Source: Bacteroides faecalis (lineage in GTDB: Bacteria > Bacteroidota > Bacteroidia > Bacteroidales > Bacteroidaceae). From it: a stretch of 64,000 nt of DNA. The notes under the pieces were generated by a model, which saw only the letters and a list, made by a program, of their open reading frames with translations, was not told the DNA's origin and did no database searches. Location of the stretch: positions 62,001 to 126,000 of the forward strand of contig NZ_BHWB01000007.1 in NCBI RefSeq assembly GCF_003865075.1. Direction: 5' to 3'. Below are positions 1-9,087 of the stretch, piece by piece (the stretch's first letter is position 1; every line of letters begins with the position of its first letter). A program made the translations under genes and the position numbers.

Positions 1-81
1 AGTGGAACGGAAAATGGTCAGGCAATGAAGTACTTACGGAGTGCAAAACGACGATTTAAAAGTAACGATGCGGCTCCTTAA
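1..81 (+). CDS. C-terminal end of an unidentified protein (partial)
   Basis: Frame 1 is open from the first base to a TAA at 79-81 and encodes 26 residues ending KRRFKSNDAAP. The basic composition fits a soluble or nucleic-acid-binding C-terminus, but the piece is too short to name. It converges with the fucosidase gene on the opposite strand. It could be a chance open frame, although the reading direction and the spacing to the next gene are natural for a real 3' end. Confidence 0.45.
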   Translation, partial: SGTENGQAMKYLRSAKRRFKSNDAAP

Positions 82-121
82 TTGTTACAACTCATTTTTA
101 CTTAGTGTGTAATGTGTTGAA

Positions 122-169
122 AATAAGATATTAATGATAAAAAGCTTAATGCTCTTTATTAATCTTATT
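122..169. terminator. Weak AT-rich hairpin between convergent genes
   Basis: The left arm (AATAAGAT, then ATTAATGATAAA) pairs imperfectly with TTTATTAATCTTATT across a short loop. It lies between a plus-strand gene end at 81 and the stop of the minus-strand fucosidase at 168-170, where a bidirectional terminator would be expected. The stem is AT-rich and imperfect, so the call is tentative. Confidence 0.3.
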
Positions 170-2666
170 AAATTCTGAACAACCCTTTTATTTCATCATA
201 TTTAAGTTGATAACTGCGTCCTTTGGTTGTTTTCCAGGACAGCGTTTTACCTGCATACTTTATTGTACAGTTCTCTCCGGCTTTTGATAGAATAGTAGCT
301 TCTTTCAATTTTCCATTTTCCCATACCATAGCTATCTCAAAATTACCTTTTGCACACAGACCGCTAATAGAACCATCTTTCCAGGCATCTGGTAAAGCAG
401 GTAAAAGCTGAATAAATCCTATATGGCTTTGCAGTAACATTTCAGTTATTCCCGCCGTTCCTCCAAAATTTCCATCAATTTGGAAAGGAGGGTGGGTATC
501 CCATAAATTATCCAATGTTCCGTTTTTTAGCAGGTTACCAAATAGAGTATAAGCATGGTTACCATCTTGTAAACGTGCCCATTGATTCAGTTTCCATCCC
601 ATACTCCAACCTGTAGCACCATCACCACGATGTACCAGAACTACTTTAGCAGCTTTTGCCAGTTCCGGAGTGGTAATTGGTGAAATAGTATGTCCCGGAT
701 GTAGTCCAAACAAATGATTTACATGACGATGGTCATCTTTCGGATCGTCGATATCCACCGACCATTCCATTAATTGCCCATAACGTCCGATTTTGTAAGG
801 TACCAGATTCGCAAGTATATGTTCCCACTGTTTACGTTCCTTTTTGTCTACTCCCAGCACTTTACTTGCTTCGATAGCATCCAATAAAATTTCACGTATC
901 ACAGCATGTACAAAGGTAGCTCCTTGATCAATGGGACCATGTTCAGGAGAAGTAGACGGAGCAGCCGTATAAGTACCATCGGGTTTGTGCCACAAGTAAT
1001 CGACAGCAAAATCCGCACTGCTTTTTATCAGTTCATATCCTGTCTCTTTCAGAAATTTCAGGTCCCTCGTATAGTCATAATATTCCCAGATATGAGTAGC
1101 CAGCCAGGGACCTGCCATCGGATTGAAGTTCCACGACATATTCTGACTTTCCAGTGGAGTGGTGAATCCAAAGATGTTGGCAGAGATAGAAGCTGTCCAT
1201 CCTCTTGCTCCGAAATATGCTTGTGCAGTTTTTTCACCCGGTTTCACTAGCGTACGGATGAAATCAACCAAAGGTAGCATACACTCATTTAGATTGGTGG
1301 AACAGGCAGGCCAGTAATTCATCTGTATATTGATATTATTATGATAATCCACAGACCAGGGACCGCCTACATTATTATGCCAGATTCCTTGTAGATTGGC
1401 AGGCATATTGCCTGGACGGGAACTGGAAATAAGCAAGTAACGTCCAAACTGATAATACAGTGCTTCCAAATAATAATCCGGCTGTCCCTGTCGATAGTTC
1501 TTTAAGCGCTGTTCGGTAGGTAAATTATTCGTTTTGACAGTAGGGTTCAGGCTAAGTTTCACCCGGTTGAATAATGCTGCATAATCATCATAGTGTTGCT
1601 TAAATAAAGTTGTGTATCCTTGATTTAAAGCATTGTCCATCCATTGGCGTGTTGTTTCGGCCGGATTGCCCCCTACATAAGTCTTCGGATCTTTAAAGTC
1701 CGGATTAAAATTAGCCTTGTAGTCAGTATCCGCTGTGATATAGAACACGACTTCATCCGCTCCTTTAGCAATCAACTTTCCATTCTTATTCGTCAATTCT
1801 CCGCCCTTAGCTTTTGCTTGAATACGTACTACGTATTTCATTCCATTATTATTTAAAGAAGCAGTATACACTAAACCGTTTTGACCGTCCATCTTCATTT
1901 CTCCTTTAGACACAGGATTAGGAGCATAACTGAATACTAAGTTCTGCATTCCCGGATGATCTGCGCTGAAACGCATTACCATTACGTTGGCTGGATAAGA
2001 GATAAAGTAACTGCGTAGATAAGCTACATTATCTTTTTTAAACTGCACTACTGCCATAGCAGAATCCAAAGATAAGATACGCTTATATCCGTTCATATTA
2101 AGAGTACTCAATCCTGTTTCTACATAAAATTCTCCCATGGTTGTAAAACTTCCAAAGCGATAAGGCTTTTCTCCATTAGGTTCGTAAGCTACTTCACTGT
2201 TGAAATTGAGTTGAGTAAGCCTCTCTGCTTTCTGTTGGTCTCCTTCTGTGAATGCTTTTCGTATTTCATCTAAAACATGAGCTGATTGTTTATTGATATT
2301 CCAGTAATAATCTGCTCCTTTCGATGTATTGGGACCTCCTCTCCAAAGTGTTTTTTCATTAAAAGTAATACGTTCCGCTTCAACGGACCCCAAGATATTC
2401 GCTCCGATACTGCCATTTCCGATGGGGAGTGATTTTGATTCCCAATTGGTGTCCTGGTTATAATTGGTACTCCCGGCCGCTTCCAGTTCATCTTGCGTTC
2501 TCGGTATGTCCGGTCTTCCATTATACCAAATGGCATATCCTTGCAAGGGGGTAGGAGCGTCAAACCAGATAGAAAGTCCCTTTGTGTAGTCGGTTTCTCC
2601 TGCCTGAAGTCCGGAGAAAGATAGACAAGCATTGATAAGAAGCAAGTAGAGTTTTTTCATTTTCAT
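168..2666 (-). CDS. GH95 family alpha-L-fucosidase, secreted
   Basis: Predicted glycoside hydrolase family 95 enzyme of about 832 residues, a full length for the family. GH95 enzymes remove alpha-1,2-linked L-fucose (a few act on L-galactose) from host glycans or plant polymers by inversion. An N-terminal signal peptide (MKMKKLYLLLINACLSFSG) sends it to the periplasm or cell surface. Visible signatures are the substrate-entry block NINIQMNYWPA, whose Asn residues match the water-activating pair of the Bifidobacterium enzyme; TSPEHG with the presumed acid Glu; and QIDGNFGGTAG near the C-terminus. The frame extends upstream only to a GTG at 2702, so ATG at 2666 or 2660 in front of the signal peptide is preferred. 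It is not next to SusC/SusD genes, so it is not in an obvious polysaccharide utilisation locus here. Fucosidase versus galactosidase specificity cannot be decided from sequence alone. Confidence 0.92.
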   Translation of the reverse strand: MKMKKLYLLLINACLSFSGLQAGETDYTKGLSIWFDAPTPLQGYAIWYNGRPDIPRTQDELEAAGSTNYNQDTNWESKSLPIGNGSIGANILGSVEAERITFNEKTLWRGGPNTSKGADYYWNINKQSAHVLDEIRKAFTEGDQQKAERLTQLNFNSEVAYEPNGEKPYRFGSFTTMGEFYVETGLSTLNMNGYKRILSLDSAMAVVQFKKDNVAYLRSYFISYPANVMVMRFSADHPGMQNLVFSYAPNPVSKGEMKMDGQNGLVYTASLNNNGMKYVVRIQAKAKGGELTNKNGKLIAKGADEVVFYITADTDYKANFNPDFKDPKTYVGGNPAETTRQWMDNALNQGYTTLFKQHYDDYAALFNRVKLSLNPTVKTNNLPTEQRLKNYRQGQPDYYLEALYYQFGRYLLISSSRPGNMPANLQGIWHNNVGGPWSVDYHNNINIQMNYWPACSTNLNECMLPLVDFIRTLVKPGEKTAQAYFGARGWTASISANIFGFTTPLESQNMSWNFNPMAGPWLATHIWEYYDYTRDLKFLKETGYELIKSSADFAVDYLWHKPDGTYTAAPSTSPEHGPIDQGATFVHAVIREILLDAIEASKVLGVDKKERKQWEHILANLVPYKIGRYGQLMEWSVDIDDPKDDHRHVNHLFGLHPGHTISPITTPELAKAAKVVLVHRGDGATGWSMGWKLNQWARLQDGNHAYTLFGNLLKNGTLDNLWDTHPPFQIDGNFGGTAGITEMLLQSHIGFIQLLPALPDAWKDGSISGLCAKGNFEIAMVWENGKLKEATILSKAGENCTIKYAGKTLSWKTTKGRSYQLKYDEIKGLFRI

Positions 2667-2701
2667 AGTATTAGAAGTATGCTTTATTTTATATAACTGC
2701 A

Positions 2702-2709
2702 CAAATTTA
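2702..2709 (-). promoter_or_regulatory. Possible -7 element of the GH95 gene
   Basis: On the minus strand this reads TAAATTTG, matching the Bacteroides -7 consensus TAnnTTTG, about 35 bp upstream of the preferred ATG. No clear TTTG is seen at the -33 spacing, so only half of a promoter is supported. Confidence 0.35.
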
Positions 2710-2926
2710 GCTAAATGCCTTGATTTTTATGCTAGTGATAATAGAAAAATCACTCGTAGTTCTCTCTTTTCGGTGTCCAAATCTCAATGGGCAGAACTCG
2801 AAATATATGTTATATCTTAATTTCAAACTAATAAATCAGTTGAATTGTATGTTGAGAATAAGTGTGTTATTGGCAGGTTACGTAGAGCAATATTCTCATT
2901 TATGCAATTCATGAATTATAAATAAT

Positions 2927-2973
2927 AATTCCGAGGTTTGTATTCGAACTGTTCGAACGCAAACCCCGGAATT
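2927..2973 (-). terminator. Long GC-containing hairpin terminator
   Basis: A near-perfect inverted repeat with arms of about 22 bp (AATTCCGAGGTTTG... paired with ...CAAACCCCGGAATT) closes on a 3-base loop, 28 bp downstream of the minus-strand stop at 3001. The following minus-strand sequence is AT-rich but lacks a pure T run. It most probably ends the transcript of the isomerase-like gene. Confidence 0.7.
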
Positions 2974-3000
2974 TGTGATTTATTGTATTATAGTCTTTTC

Positions 3001-3852
3001 TCAAACTATATCTGATACAGCTTTGAAATAACCGATTGATTCGGCTATACCCATAAATGGATCACTCATATCCTTTTCATATTCCAGACTGCACATTCCT
3101 GTATATTTTACTTTCCGCATCATCTTAATCAATGCAGGAAAATCTATTTTACCACGTCCGAGTTCAATGGCATGTCCGGCCTTTGTCGAACCCGTCACAT
3201 CTTTAATATGCATATCAAAGACGCGAGTATGATACTTCTTTAAGTCTGCAACCGGATCACAACCGTTACGCAAATCGTGGCCTATATCCAAACACATGCC
3301 AATACGCGGATCTAAGTCTTTTGTATGTTCCCAAACATCTGTAGCATCAGGATATATTTTAATATCGGGACCATGCAGATGGATAGCATAATTAAAATCA
3401 TATTCTTTAACCTTTTTATCGACATAAGGAAGTAATTCATAATTAGGTACTCCCACAATTGTTTTTACACCAACACGTTTGGCATATTCGAACCCACGAT
3501 CTATTTCTGCTTCACTTTTCATGTAGATAGGCCCTACAGCATATCCTGTAACCTTATGAGTCGCACATTTTTCGTGAAAAGCTTTAATTTGTTCATCGGT
3601 ACTATTGAATGGCAAATGGAAATCTTTGATGCATAGATAATGCACGTCCAGACGTTCCAAAGTCTTTAAGGTAGTATCCAAGTCAAATTTAGCAAACGTA
3701 AAACCTGCCATTCCTAAATGGAATGGATTAACAGACTTCGGAGCCTTTGATTTTGTCGGTTCCGGTAATTCTGCATGAGCCATGCCGCCTGTTCCCAAAA
3801 GGATAGCGCCGGCAAGGCTCTTCTTAAGAAATGTTCTTCTTGATTTCTCCAT
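3001..3852 (-). CDS. Sugar phosphate isomerase/epimerase-like TIM-barrel protein, Tat-type signal
   Basis: A 283-residue protein of the xylose isomerase-like TIM-barrel superfamily (AP endonuclease 2 fold). The N-terminus SRRTFLKK followed by a hydrophobic stretch and AHA is a typical twin-arginine export signal, so the protein is probably folded in the cytoplasm and exported. Metal-binding positions typical of the fold are visible in MCLDIGHD, MHIKD and SLEYE. Such secreted members act on sugars or cyclitols, but the substrate cannot be assigned. It is read in the same direction as the fucosidase but separated from it by a strong hairpin, so it is probably a separate transcript. Start is the ATG directly before the Tat motif. 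Confidence 0.82.
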   Translation of the reverse strand: MEKSRRTFLKKSLAGAILLGTGGMAHAELPEPTKSKAPKSVNPFHLGMAGFTFAKFDLDTTLKTLERLDVHYLCIKDFHLPFNSTDEQIKAFHEKCATHKVTGYAVGPIYMKSEAEIDRGFEYAKRVGVKTIVGVPNYELLPYVDKKVKEYDFNYAIHLHGPDIKIYPDATDVWEHTKDLDPRIGMCLDIGHDLRNGCDPVADLKKYHTRVFDMHIKDVTGSTKAGHAIELGRGKIDFPALIKMMRKVKYTGMCSLEYEKDMSDPFMGIAESIGYFKAVSDIV

Positions 3853-4306
3853 GATATTAGTAATATAAGTTGTCTTTTAAATGTGTCGAAATAAGTTGTT
3901 TTTAATGGTAGCAAATATAGTGTTTTTTCTTCGTGTGCGATAACGTTAAGCGTTAATTTATATTGGGACATTAAAAAACTACAATAAATAATTCCATAAT
4001 AATGGTCTGAAAAGCCTGGATAATTAAGGAAATTTCAGGGAATACAGTAATCATCCTTTTCTTCTCTTTCCGCGATTTTAAGCCACTTGTAACTCTTCGG
4101 TGATAATGAAAGGTATTGATAGATGTAATAAACGAAGTGAAGAAATGAGTCTATCTTAAATATATGCACAAAAGCACAATAAGGAATGAAGTATAAAGAG
4201 AGTTTAAGTCACCTCCTAATAATATTTTCTTTTGTCTAAAAAGATTAGCTCATGTCTATAGTATAGTTCTTTAAAACTACTGTAGATGGAAAGTCTATTT
4301 TCTCTT
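3853..4306. other. Intergenic region with a -7-like element
   Basis: 454 bp without a credible gene. At 3912-3919 the minus strand reads TATATTTG, a perfect Bacteroides -7 box about 60 bp upstream of the isomerase-like gene; no good -33 TTTG is seen. Nothing else recognisable was found between 3972 and 4306. Confidence 0.45.
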
Positions 4307-4936
4307 TCAAAATTGATAGGCGAGAAAAACAAGATAATCTCCATTGCAATGTATCGTAAATTCATTAGTTAGGGCCTCATTCAAAGTGCCTTGCCACCAA
4401 TTTGTGAAGTCGCTTAATGGATAAACTAAACCTTCTCCCTTTAAGTTTTTGGCACTGAAATTAAGAATAGAAACTTGCTGACCTGGTTGTGAGGTGAAAG
4501 TCTGTGTATGCTGTGCCGGAATAAACATGCCATAATCCGTGATTGTCCGGACCTCCAGATCACTTTTCATATAATCAATAAGCAGACTAATATTCCCAAG
4601 AGTATGGTCTTCTCGCTTTCCAGTAGCTCCTAGAATGGCAATCTTATGAAATCCTTTTTCTTTAAGAAAATAGACAGCTTTTGTCTGGTCATTTGTTTCT
4701 TGATCGGAGATATGATGTATGATAGAGGAAAAACGCTCTTTATTGGCAGGTGAAAGAGAATCACCATCTCCAATGATAATATCAGGAATATGTCCCTGAG
4801 CTATATATTCGTTGGCAGCACCATCGCAACAAATTACAAACTTAGCTTCCTTCAATATCTTTATGGGAAGGGGACTCGTTGGATATTCACCATTGGCAAG
4901 TACCACAGCTTCTGGTATAAATTGGTCATTTATCAT
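4307..4936 (-). CDS. Thiamine pyrophosphokinase
   Basis: Thiamine diphosphokinase transfers pyrophosphate from ATP to thiamine to make the cofactor TPP. Family signatures are present: VVLANGEYP at the N-terminus, FVICCDGAAN, PDIIIGDGDS, the DQETNDQTKA block and GATGKREDHTLGN. It is the last gene of a riboswitch-controlled operon with a PnuC-type transporter and a TonB receptor, which fits salvage of external thiamine. ATG at 4936 overlaps the preceding stop as ATGA (4933-4936), a typical coupled start giving 209 residues; an in-frame ATG at 4963 would add nine residues and overlap the transporter gene by 31 bp. Confidence 0.92.
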   Translation of the reverse strand: MINDQFIPEAVVLANGEYPTSPLPIKILKEAKFVICCDGAANEYIAQGHIPDIIIGDGDSLSPANKERFSSIIHHISDQETNDQTKAVYFLKEKGFHKIAILGATGKREDHTLGNISLLIDYMKSDLEVRTITDYGMFIPAQHTQTFTSQPGQQVSILNFSAKNLKGEGLVYPLSDFTNWWQGTLNEALTNEFTIHCNGDYLVFLAYQF

Positions 4937-5526
4937 TGCAGTTGTTTCATCAGTTTTTTCCATTTGAAGTAGCCAAAGATAGCAATAATGGAGTAAATTC
5001 CGTATAATGCAGAGGTGAAATAAAGATCTTTATAAATATAAAGTCCACAGCAAACGATATCAACAAGAATCCAGGCAAACCATTGCTCAATGTATTTACG
5101 TGCCAGCATCCACATCCCTACTATACTTAACGCAGTGGTGAAACTATCCAGCCATGGGACATTGCTATCCGTATATTTAATTAGTATCCAGGCAATGCCG
5201 AAAAAAGAAATAATGAAAGCCAATGTCAGTGGGAGATAATATTTCCATGGAGCGTGTACGATGGGTAATTCTGTGGATTTGTTAGCTGTTTCTGTTTTTT
5301 CTTTTCGGTGTCCCCACATCCAGAAAAACCAGCCATAAATAGCGGCAATCAAATAGTATATATTTATACCAAAATCGGCATAAAGTCCTGCTTTGTAGTA
5401 AATAAAGATATAAATAGCAGGCATGATAATACCTGCAATCCACAGATAGATACTTGCCCGGTATTCTAACCATAGGTAGACCAGGCCAACGATTGTTCCG
5501 AATATTTCGAGATAATTTAGTTCCAT
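4933..5526 (-). CDS. pnuC: PnuC-family vitamin transporter, probably for thiamine (PnuT type)
   Basis: A 197-residue inner-membrane protein with about seven hydrophobic segments and PnuC family features (LEYRASIYLWIAG, WLDSFTTALSIVGMWMLARKYIEQW, DIVCCGLYIYK). PnuC proteins import nicotinamide riboside by facilitated diffusion coupled to phosphorylation. In Bacteroidota, members in a TPP-riboswitch operon with thiamine pyrophosphokinase are thought to carry thiamine (PnuT). Its position directly between the TonB receptor and the kinase, with overlap to the kinase, supports that reading; the specificity is inferred from context. Automatic annotation would usually call it a nicotinamide mononucleotide transporter. 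Confidence 0.88.
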   Translation of the reverse strand: MELNYLEIFGTIVGLVYLWLEYRASIYLWIAGIIMPAIYIFIYYKAGLYADFGINIYYLIAAIYGWFFWMWGHRKEKTETANKSTELPIVHAPWKYYLPLTLAFIISFFGIAWILIKYTDSNVPWLDSFTTALSIVGMWMLARKYIEQWFAWILVDIVCCGLYIYKDLYFTSALYGIYSIIAIFGYFKWKKLMKQLQ

Positions 5527-5535
5527 ATAATATAA

Positions 5536-7773
5536 TTAAAAATGGAAGGAAAGATTTGCCATAACATTGGTTCCTGCTTGTGCAGCATAACCGGCAACAT
5601 CTATTCTATGATTCACATCATTCTCGTAAGAGCTGGAGGCCCAGCCGTTGTTCTCATATTCCTCATTGAAGAGATTATATATAGTAACTCCGAAAGTAAT
5701 GTCTTTTACTAATTTCTTTGGTTTGAATGTATAGGCAAGATTCAGGTTACTAACAAAGTATTTGTCCAATGTTAGTGCTTCCACTTCCGCATTCGTCATA
5801 TATTGTTTTCCCACAAATTGAGATTGTAATGCTGCTTCGAATCCTTTGAAATGGAACGAAAAACGATTGTTGAGCAAAAAATCGGGGGAAAATGCAATAC
5901 AGGTACTCTTATGTTGAGTACTAACAACATCCGATAAATACCCTTTCGTGTTGTATATAGGAATGGTTTCTATAAAATTCTTAATCCGATTCTTACTCCA
6001 TGTAGCATTGATATCCCATTGAAGCCATTCACATGGTTTGATACTTAGCATCAGCTCTAATCCCATTCGGTAACTGTTCGGAACGTTTTCTGTCAATGGT
6101 TCGCCTATCTCATTTAATGCTCCAGTCAGGACAAGTTGGTCGGTATAATCCATATAATAGAAGTTGGCTCCTCCAGTTAGCCAAGGATTTGAAAAACTAT
6201 ATCCTACTTCGTAATCAAGTAATTTTTCTGCTTTAGGATAAGAATCGGCATTACCTTCTGTATAGTTGTTTCGTGTTGGTTCTTTCTGTGCAACAGAAAA
6301 AGAGGCATAAGCACGATGATTGGGAGTAATATTCCAGTTTAATCCGACTTTTGGGTTAAAGAATTTGAATTTCTTATCTACTATTAACGACTGAGGAGTA
6401 TTTTTGTTCCAGTCGTATTTGTCGTTTGTTCCGTCAATCGTATAATCAATATAGCGATATTGTAAATCAGCATAAGCACTCAACCCGCTAATCAGATCAT
6501 AAGTGGCTTTCAGGTAAATATTTCCATCCGTTTTTTTCGATTTGTTTCTGTAGTATTCATGATTTGGAGAAAGTTCACTTATATAATTTTCTACCCAAGT
6601 TACCTTTCCGAAGTTGTTTCCCCGATATTGGCTGAACCCACCACCGAAAGAAGCAATCAGACGATTGGCTACATAGTTGAGAGAAAATACTCCGCCACCG
6701 AATTTATTATCCATTTTTTTCTGACGTACAAGGTCGCTTTCTTCTACTTCTTTCTCATTATATATAAAAGGTTTCAAACCATATTCCAGGTATGATCTGT
6801 CTTCTTTATACTCTTCATAATAACCATCTCCTTTAGTATAATGCAAGGCTACATTCAGATTCCATGCACTAGAGACGGTATGGTTGAAAAGTAGTTGGTA
6901 GTTTTTTTGTAGGTAGTTGTCCGTTTGATCGTCATAATAATGAACTGTTTTATCCTTATCTGTGTACTTTCCACAAGGATTATAATGTCTTCCGAATTCC
7001 TTCATCTCATCTTTAGTGGCATATCCCCAGGCATGATATGTTTTTTCTTTTCCGGCAAATGTGATCAACTTTATCGATGTGTTTCCGGCAAAATATCCTC
7101 CTTGCAGGTAATATGAATTGAGATTAACGGAGGCACGGTCAATGTATCCGTCCGTACCGATATTTGAGAGGCGTGCGTCGAAAGTCCAATGATTGTCTAG
7201 TAATCCTGTACCTATTTTTACAGTTTCTTTATGTGTATTGAACGAGCCATAAGAGCCGTTGAACTCTGCATACGGTTTCATGGAAGCACCTTCAGTTTGC
7301 ATATTCACACTGGCACCAAAAGCACCTGCGCCATTGGTGGATGTTCCTGCTCCACGTTGTACTTGTATGTCTTTTACGGAAGAAGAAAAGTCCGGCATGT
7401 TTACCCAGAATAAGTTATGGCTTTCGGCATCATTCATAGGTATTCCGTTTACAGTAATGTTGATGCGCGTACCGTCCGTACCACGAACACGAAGTGTAGT
7501 ATAACCAATACCTGCTCCGGCATCTGAGGTCGTTAAAGTAGAAGGTGCCATACTTAACAAGTAAGGAATATCTTGTCCGAAGTTTATTTTTTTTAGTTCG
7601 TCTTTACCGATATTGGTAAAAGCTACAGGAATTTTTGAGGTGGCACGTGTAGATACCACCTGCACTTCTTGCAGATTTATTACTTTCAGACTGTCTGAAG
7701 TCACACTCGTTTGTGCATGGACAGCGATGCCTGTGCCTAAGAAGGCAGTGGTCATCATAATCATTTTTTTCAT
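5536..7773 (-). CDS. TonB-dependent outer-membrane receptor for thiamine or thiamine derivatives
   Basis: A 745-residue TonB-dependent receptor. Residues 1-20 form a signal peptide ending AHAQ; residues 30-40 (INLQEVQVVSTRA) hold a TonB-box-like segment; the plug follows (LSMAPSTLTTSDAGAGIGYTTLRVRGTDG, DIQVQRGAGTSTNGAGAFGASVNMQT); the rest is beta barrel ending in an aromatic strand (MANLSFHF). It lacks the SusC carboxypeptidase-like extension. The TPP riboswitch in its leader and the downstream transporter and kinase identify it as the outer-membrane step of thiamine uptake, equivalent to the OMR1-type receptors predicted in Bacteroidetes thiamine regulons. The transported form (thiamine, phosphate ester or precursor) is not determined. 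Confidence 0.9.
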   Translation of the reverse strand: MKKMIMMTTAFLGTGIAVHAQTSVTSDSLKVINLQEVQVVSTRATSKIPVAFTNIGKDELKKINFGQDIPYLLSMAPSTLTTSDAGAGIGYTTLRVRGTDGTRINITVNGIPMNDAESHNLFWVNMPDFSSSVKDIQVQRGAGTSTNGAGAFGASVNMQTEGASMKPYAEFNGSYGSFNTHKETVKIGTGLLDNHWTFDARLSNIGTDGYIDRASVNLNSYYLQGGYFAGNTSIKLITFAGKEKTYHAWGYATKDEMKEFGRHYNPCGKYTDKDKTVHYYDDQTDNYLQKNYQLLFNHTVSSAWNLNVALHYTKGDGYYEEYKEDRSYLEYGLKPFIYNEKEVEESDLVRQKKMDNKFGGGVFSLNYVANRLIASFGGGFSQYRGNNFGKVTWVENYISELSPNHEYYRNKSKKTDGNIYLKATYDLISGLSAYADLQYRYIDYTIDGTNDKYDWNKNTPQSLIVDKKFKFFNPKVGLNWNITPNHRAYASFSVAQKEPTRNNYTEGNADSYPKAEKLLDYEVGYSFSNPWLTGGANFYYMDYTDQLVLTGALNEIGEPLTENVPNSYRMGLELMLSIKPCEWLQWDINATWSKNRIKNFIETIPIYNTKGYLSDVVSTQHKSTCIAFSPDFLLNNRFSFHFKGFEAALQSQFVGKQYMTNAEVEALTLDKYFVSNLNLAYTFKPKKLVKDITFGVTIYNLFNEEYENNGWASSSYENDVNHRIDVAGYAAQAGTNVMANLSFHF

Positions 7774-7790
7774 TGCGCTTATTTATTAAT

Positions 7791-7872
7791 TCTCTACGCC
7801 GGCATTACCCGGTTCAGATTCTATGGGTATGTTCTCAGCCCGTCATATTAAGGCACCCCCTCTTCGGTGAAT
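7791..7872 (-). promoter_or_regulatory. TPP riboswitch (THI element)
   Basis: Read on the minus strand the leader contains, in order, GGGGGTGCC, the pyrimidine-sensing CTGAGA block, ACCC, GAACCGGGTAATGCCGG and the closing CGTAGAGA. These are the conserved P2/P3 and P4/P5 pieces of the TPP aptamer. The element lies about 18 bp upstream of the receptor start codon, so control by masking of the ribosome site or by short-range termination is likely. Binding of TPP should switch off the three-gene thiamine uptake operon. Confidence 0.93.
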
Positions 7873-8000
7873 CGACTGCGAAATTACAGCTTTTGCAGGA
7901 GTAAAACAAAAATAACTTTTAAATTTGATACAAACAATGTAACTTTGTAATTTGTTGAAAGATGTAAATGAACAAGTATTTATTTTAATTTATGTAGGTT

Positions 8001-8903
8001 ATGTTATTATTTCAAGCAACTTTGGCGGCAGACTCTACACAGGTAGCTGCTGATGAATTAATGAAACAAGCGATTGCTGATGCAGACGGATTGGACAAAC
8101 TGTCGCTTATTACCCAACAACTGATTGACTTTGGAATACGTGCCGGTGAACGTATTTTAATTGCGGTCGTTGTTTTTATTGTAGGTCGTTTCCTTATCTC
8201 GTTGCTCAACAAATTTGTTGCGCGGTTGATGGAGAAGAGAAAAGTTGATATAAGTATCAAGACCTTCGTTAGAAGTCTGGTGAATATTCTGCTGACCATC
8301 TTATTGATTATTTCTGTTGTTGGTGCATTAGGAGTCGAAACCACTTCATTTGCAGCTTTGCTGGCGTCTGCCGGTGTCGCTGTCGGTATGGCTTTGTCTG
8401 GTAACTTACAGAACTTTGCCGGAGGATTGATTGTCTTATTGTTTAAACCTTATAAGGTTGGTGATCTGATTGAAAGTCAGAATGTAATCGGTACAGTGAG
8501 AGAGATTCAGATCTTCCATACTATTTTAACTACCGCAGATAATAAAGTAATTTATGTTCCGAATGGAGCTATGAGTAGCGGAGTAGTGACTAATTATAGT
8601 AATCAGACAACTCGTCGTGTAGAATGGATCGTAGGTATTGATTACGGTGAGGATTATGAAAAAGTGGAACGAATTGTAAGCGATATTCTAACAGCTGATA
8701 AACGTATCTTGGCTGATCCTGCTCCGTTTGTTGCTCTTCATGCACTGAGTGATAGCAGTGTGAATGTAGTAGCTCGCGTATGGGTAAAAAGCGAAGATTA
8801 TTGGGGAGTTTATTTTGATATCAACAAGACGATTTACGAGACTTTCAATGAGAAAGGTATCGATTTCCCATTCCCGCAACTTACGGTACATAAGGGTAAC
8901 TGA
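8001..8903 (+). CDS. MscS-family small-conductance mechanosensitive channel
   Basis: A 300-residue inner-membrane channel with three hydrophobic helices (about 50-70, 90-112 and 115-145), followed by a soluble C-terminal domain. The pore-lining TM3 shows the MscS pattern of small residues and glycines (AALLASAGVAVGMALSGNLQNFAGG), and the beta domain begins FKPYKVGDLIE. The length is close to E. coli MscS (286). It probably opens on membrane tension to release solutes on osmotic downshock. It is transcribed divergently from the thiamine operon and is followed by an inverted repeat. The ATG at 8001 is chosen because the first 45 residues form the usual periplasmic lead-in. Confidence 0.93.
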   Translation: MLLFQATLAADSTQVAADELMKQAIADADGLDKLSLITQQLIDFGIRAGERILIAVVVFIVGRFLISLLNKFVARLMEKRKVDISIKTFVRSLVNILLTILLIISVVGALGVETTSFAALLASAGVAVGMALSGNLQNFAGGLIVLLFKPYKVGDLIESQNVIGTVREIQIFHTILTTADNKVIYVPNGAMSSGVVTNYSNQTTRRVEWIVGIDYGEDYEKVERIVSDILTADKRILADPAPFVALHALSDSSVNVVARVWVKSEDYWGVYFDINKTIYETFNEKGIDFPFPQLTVHKGN

Positions 8904-8950
8904 TAAACTTTATTGAAGTTGGCAAACTTATAAAGTATAACAAAAAGCTT

Positions 8951-9041
8951 TCACCACAGATTACGCAAATATTCAAAGAATAGGAAATATAATAATCAAA
9001 TGTTTTGAATTTTATCTGTATGAATGTGTAATCTGTGGTGA
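8951..9041. repeat. Inverted-repeat intergenic element (MITE- or terminator-like)
   Basis: Arms TCACCACAGATTACGCA (8951-8967) and its inverted copy at 9025-9041 match in 16 of 17 positions, separated by an AT-rich 57-bp interior; a run of five T follows the right arm. It lies between the convergent MscS gene and a small minus-strand gene. The layout would suit either a dispersed palindromic repeat or a structured transcription end. Confidence 0.55.
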
Positions 9042-9087
9042 TTTTTGATATAAATGTTATGTCTGGTGTGATTCGTTATTCAAGCTT

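Noticed and set aside
168-3852. A polysaccharide utilisation locus around the fucosidase
   Set aside because: There is no SusC/SusD pair, sensor or second glycosidase next to it, and a strong terminator separates the two genes.
3853-4306. Hidden small gene or RNA in the 454-bp gap
   Set aside because: No frame with a start and plausible composition, and no strong hairpin or conserved structure could be seen.
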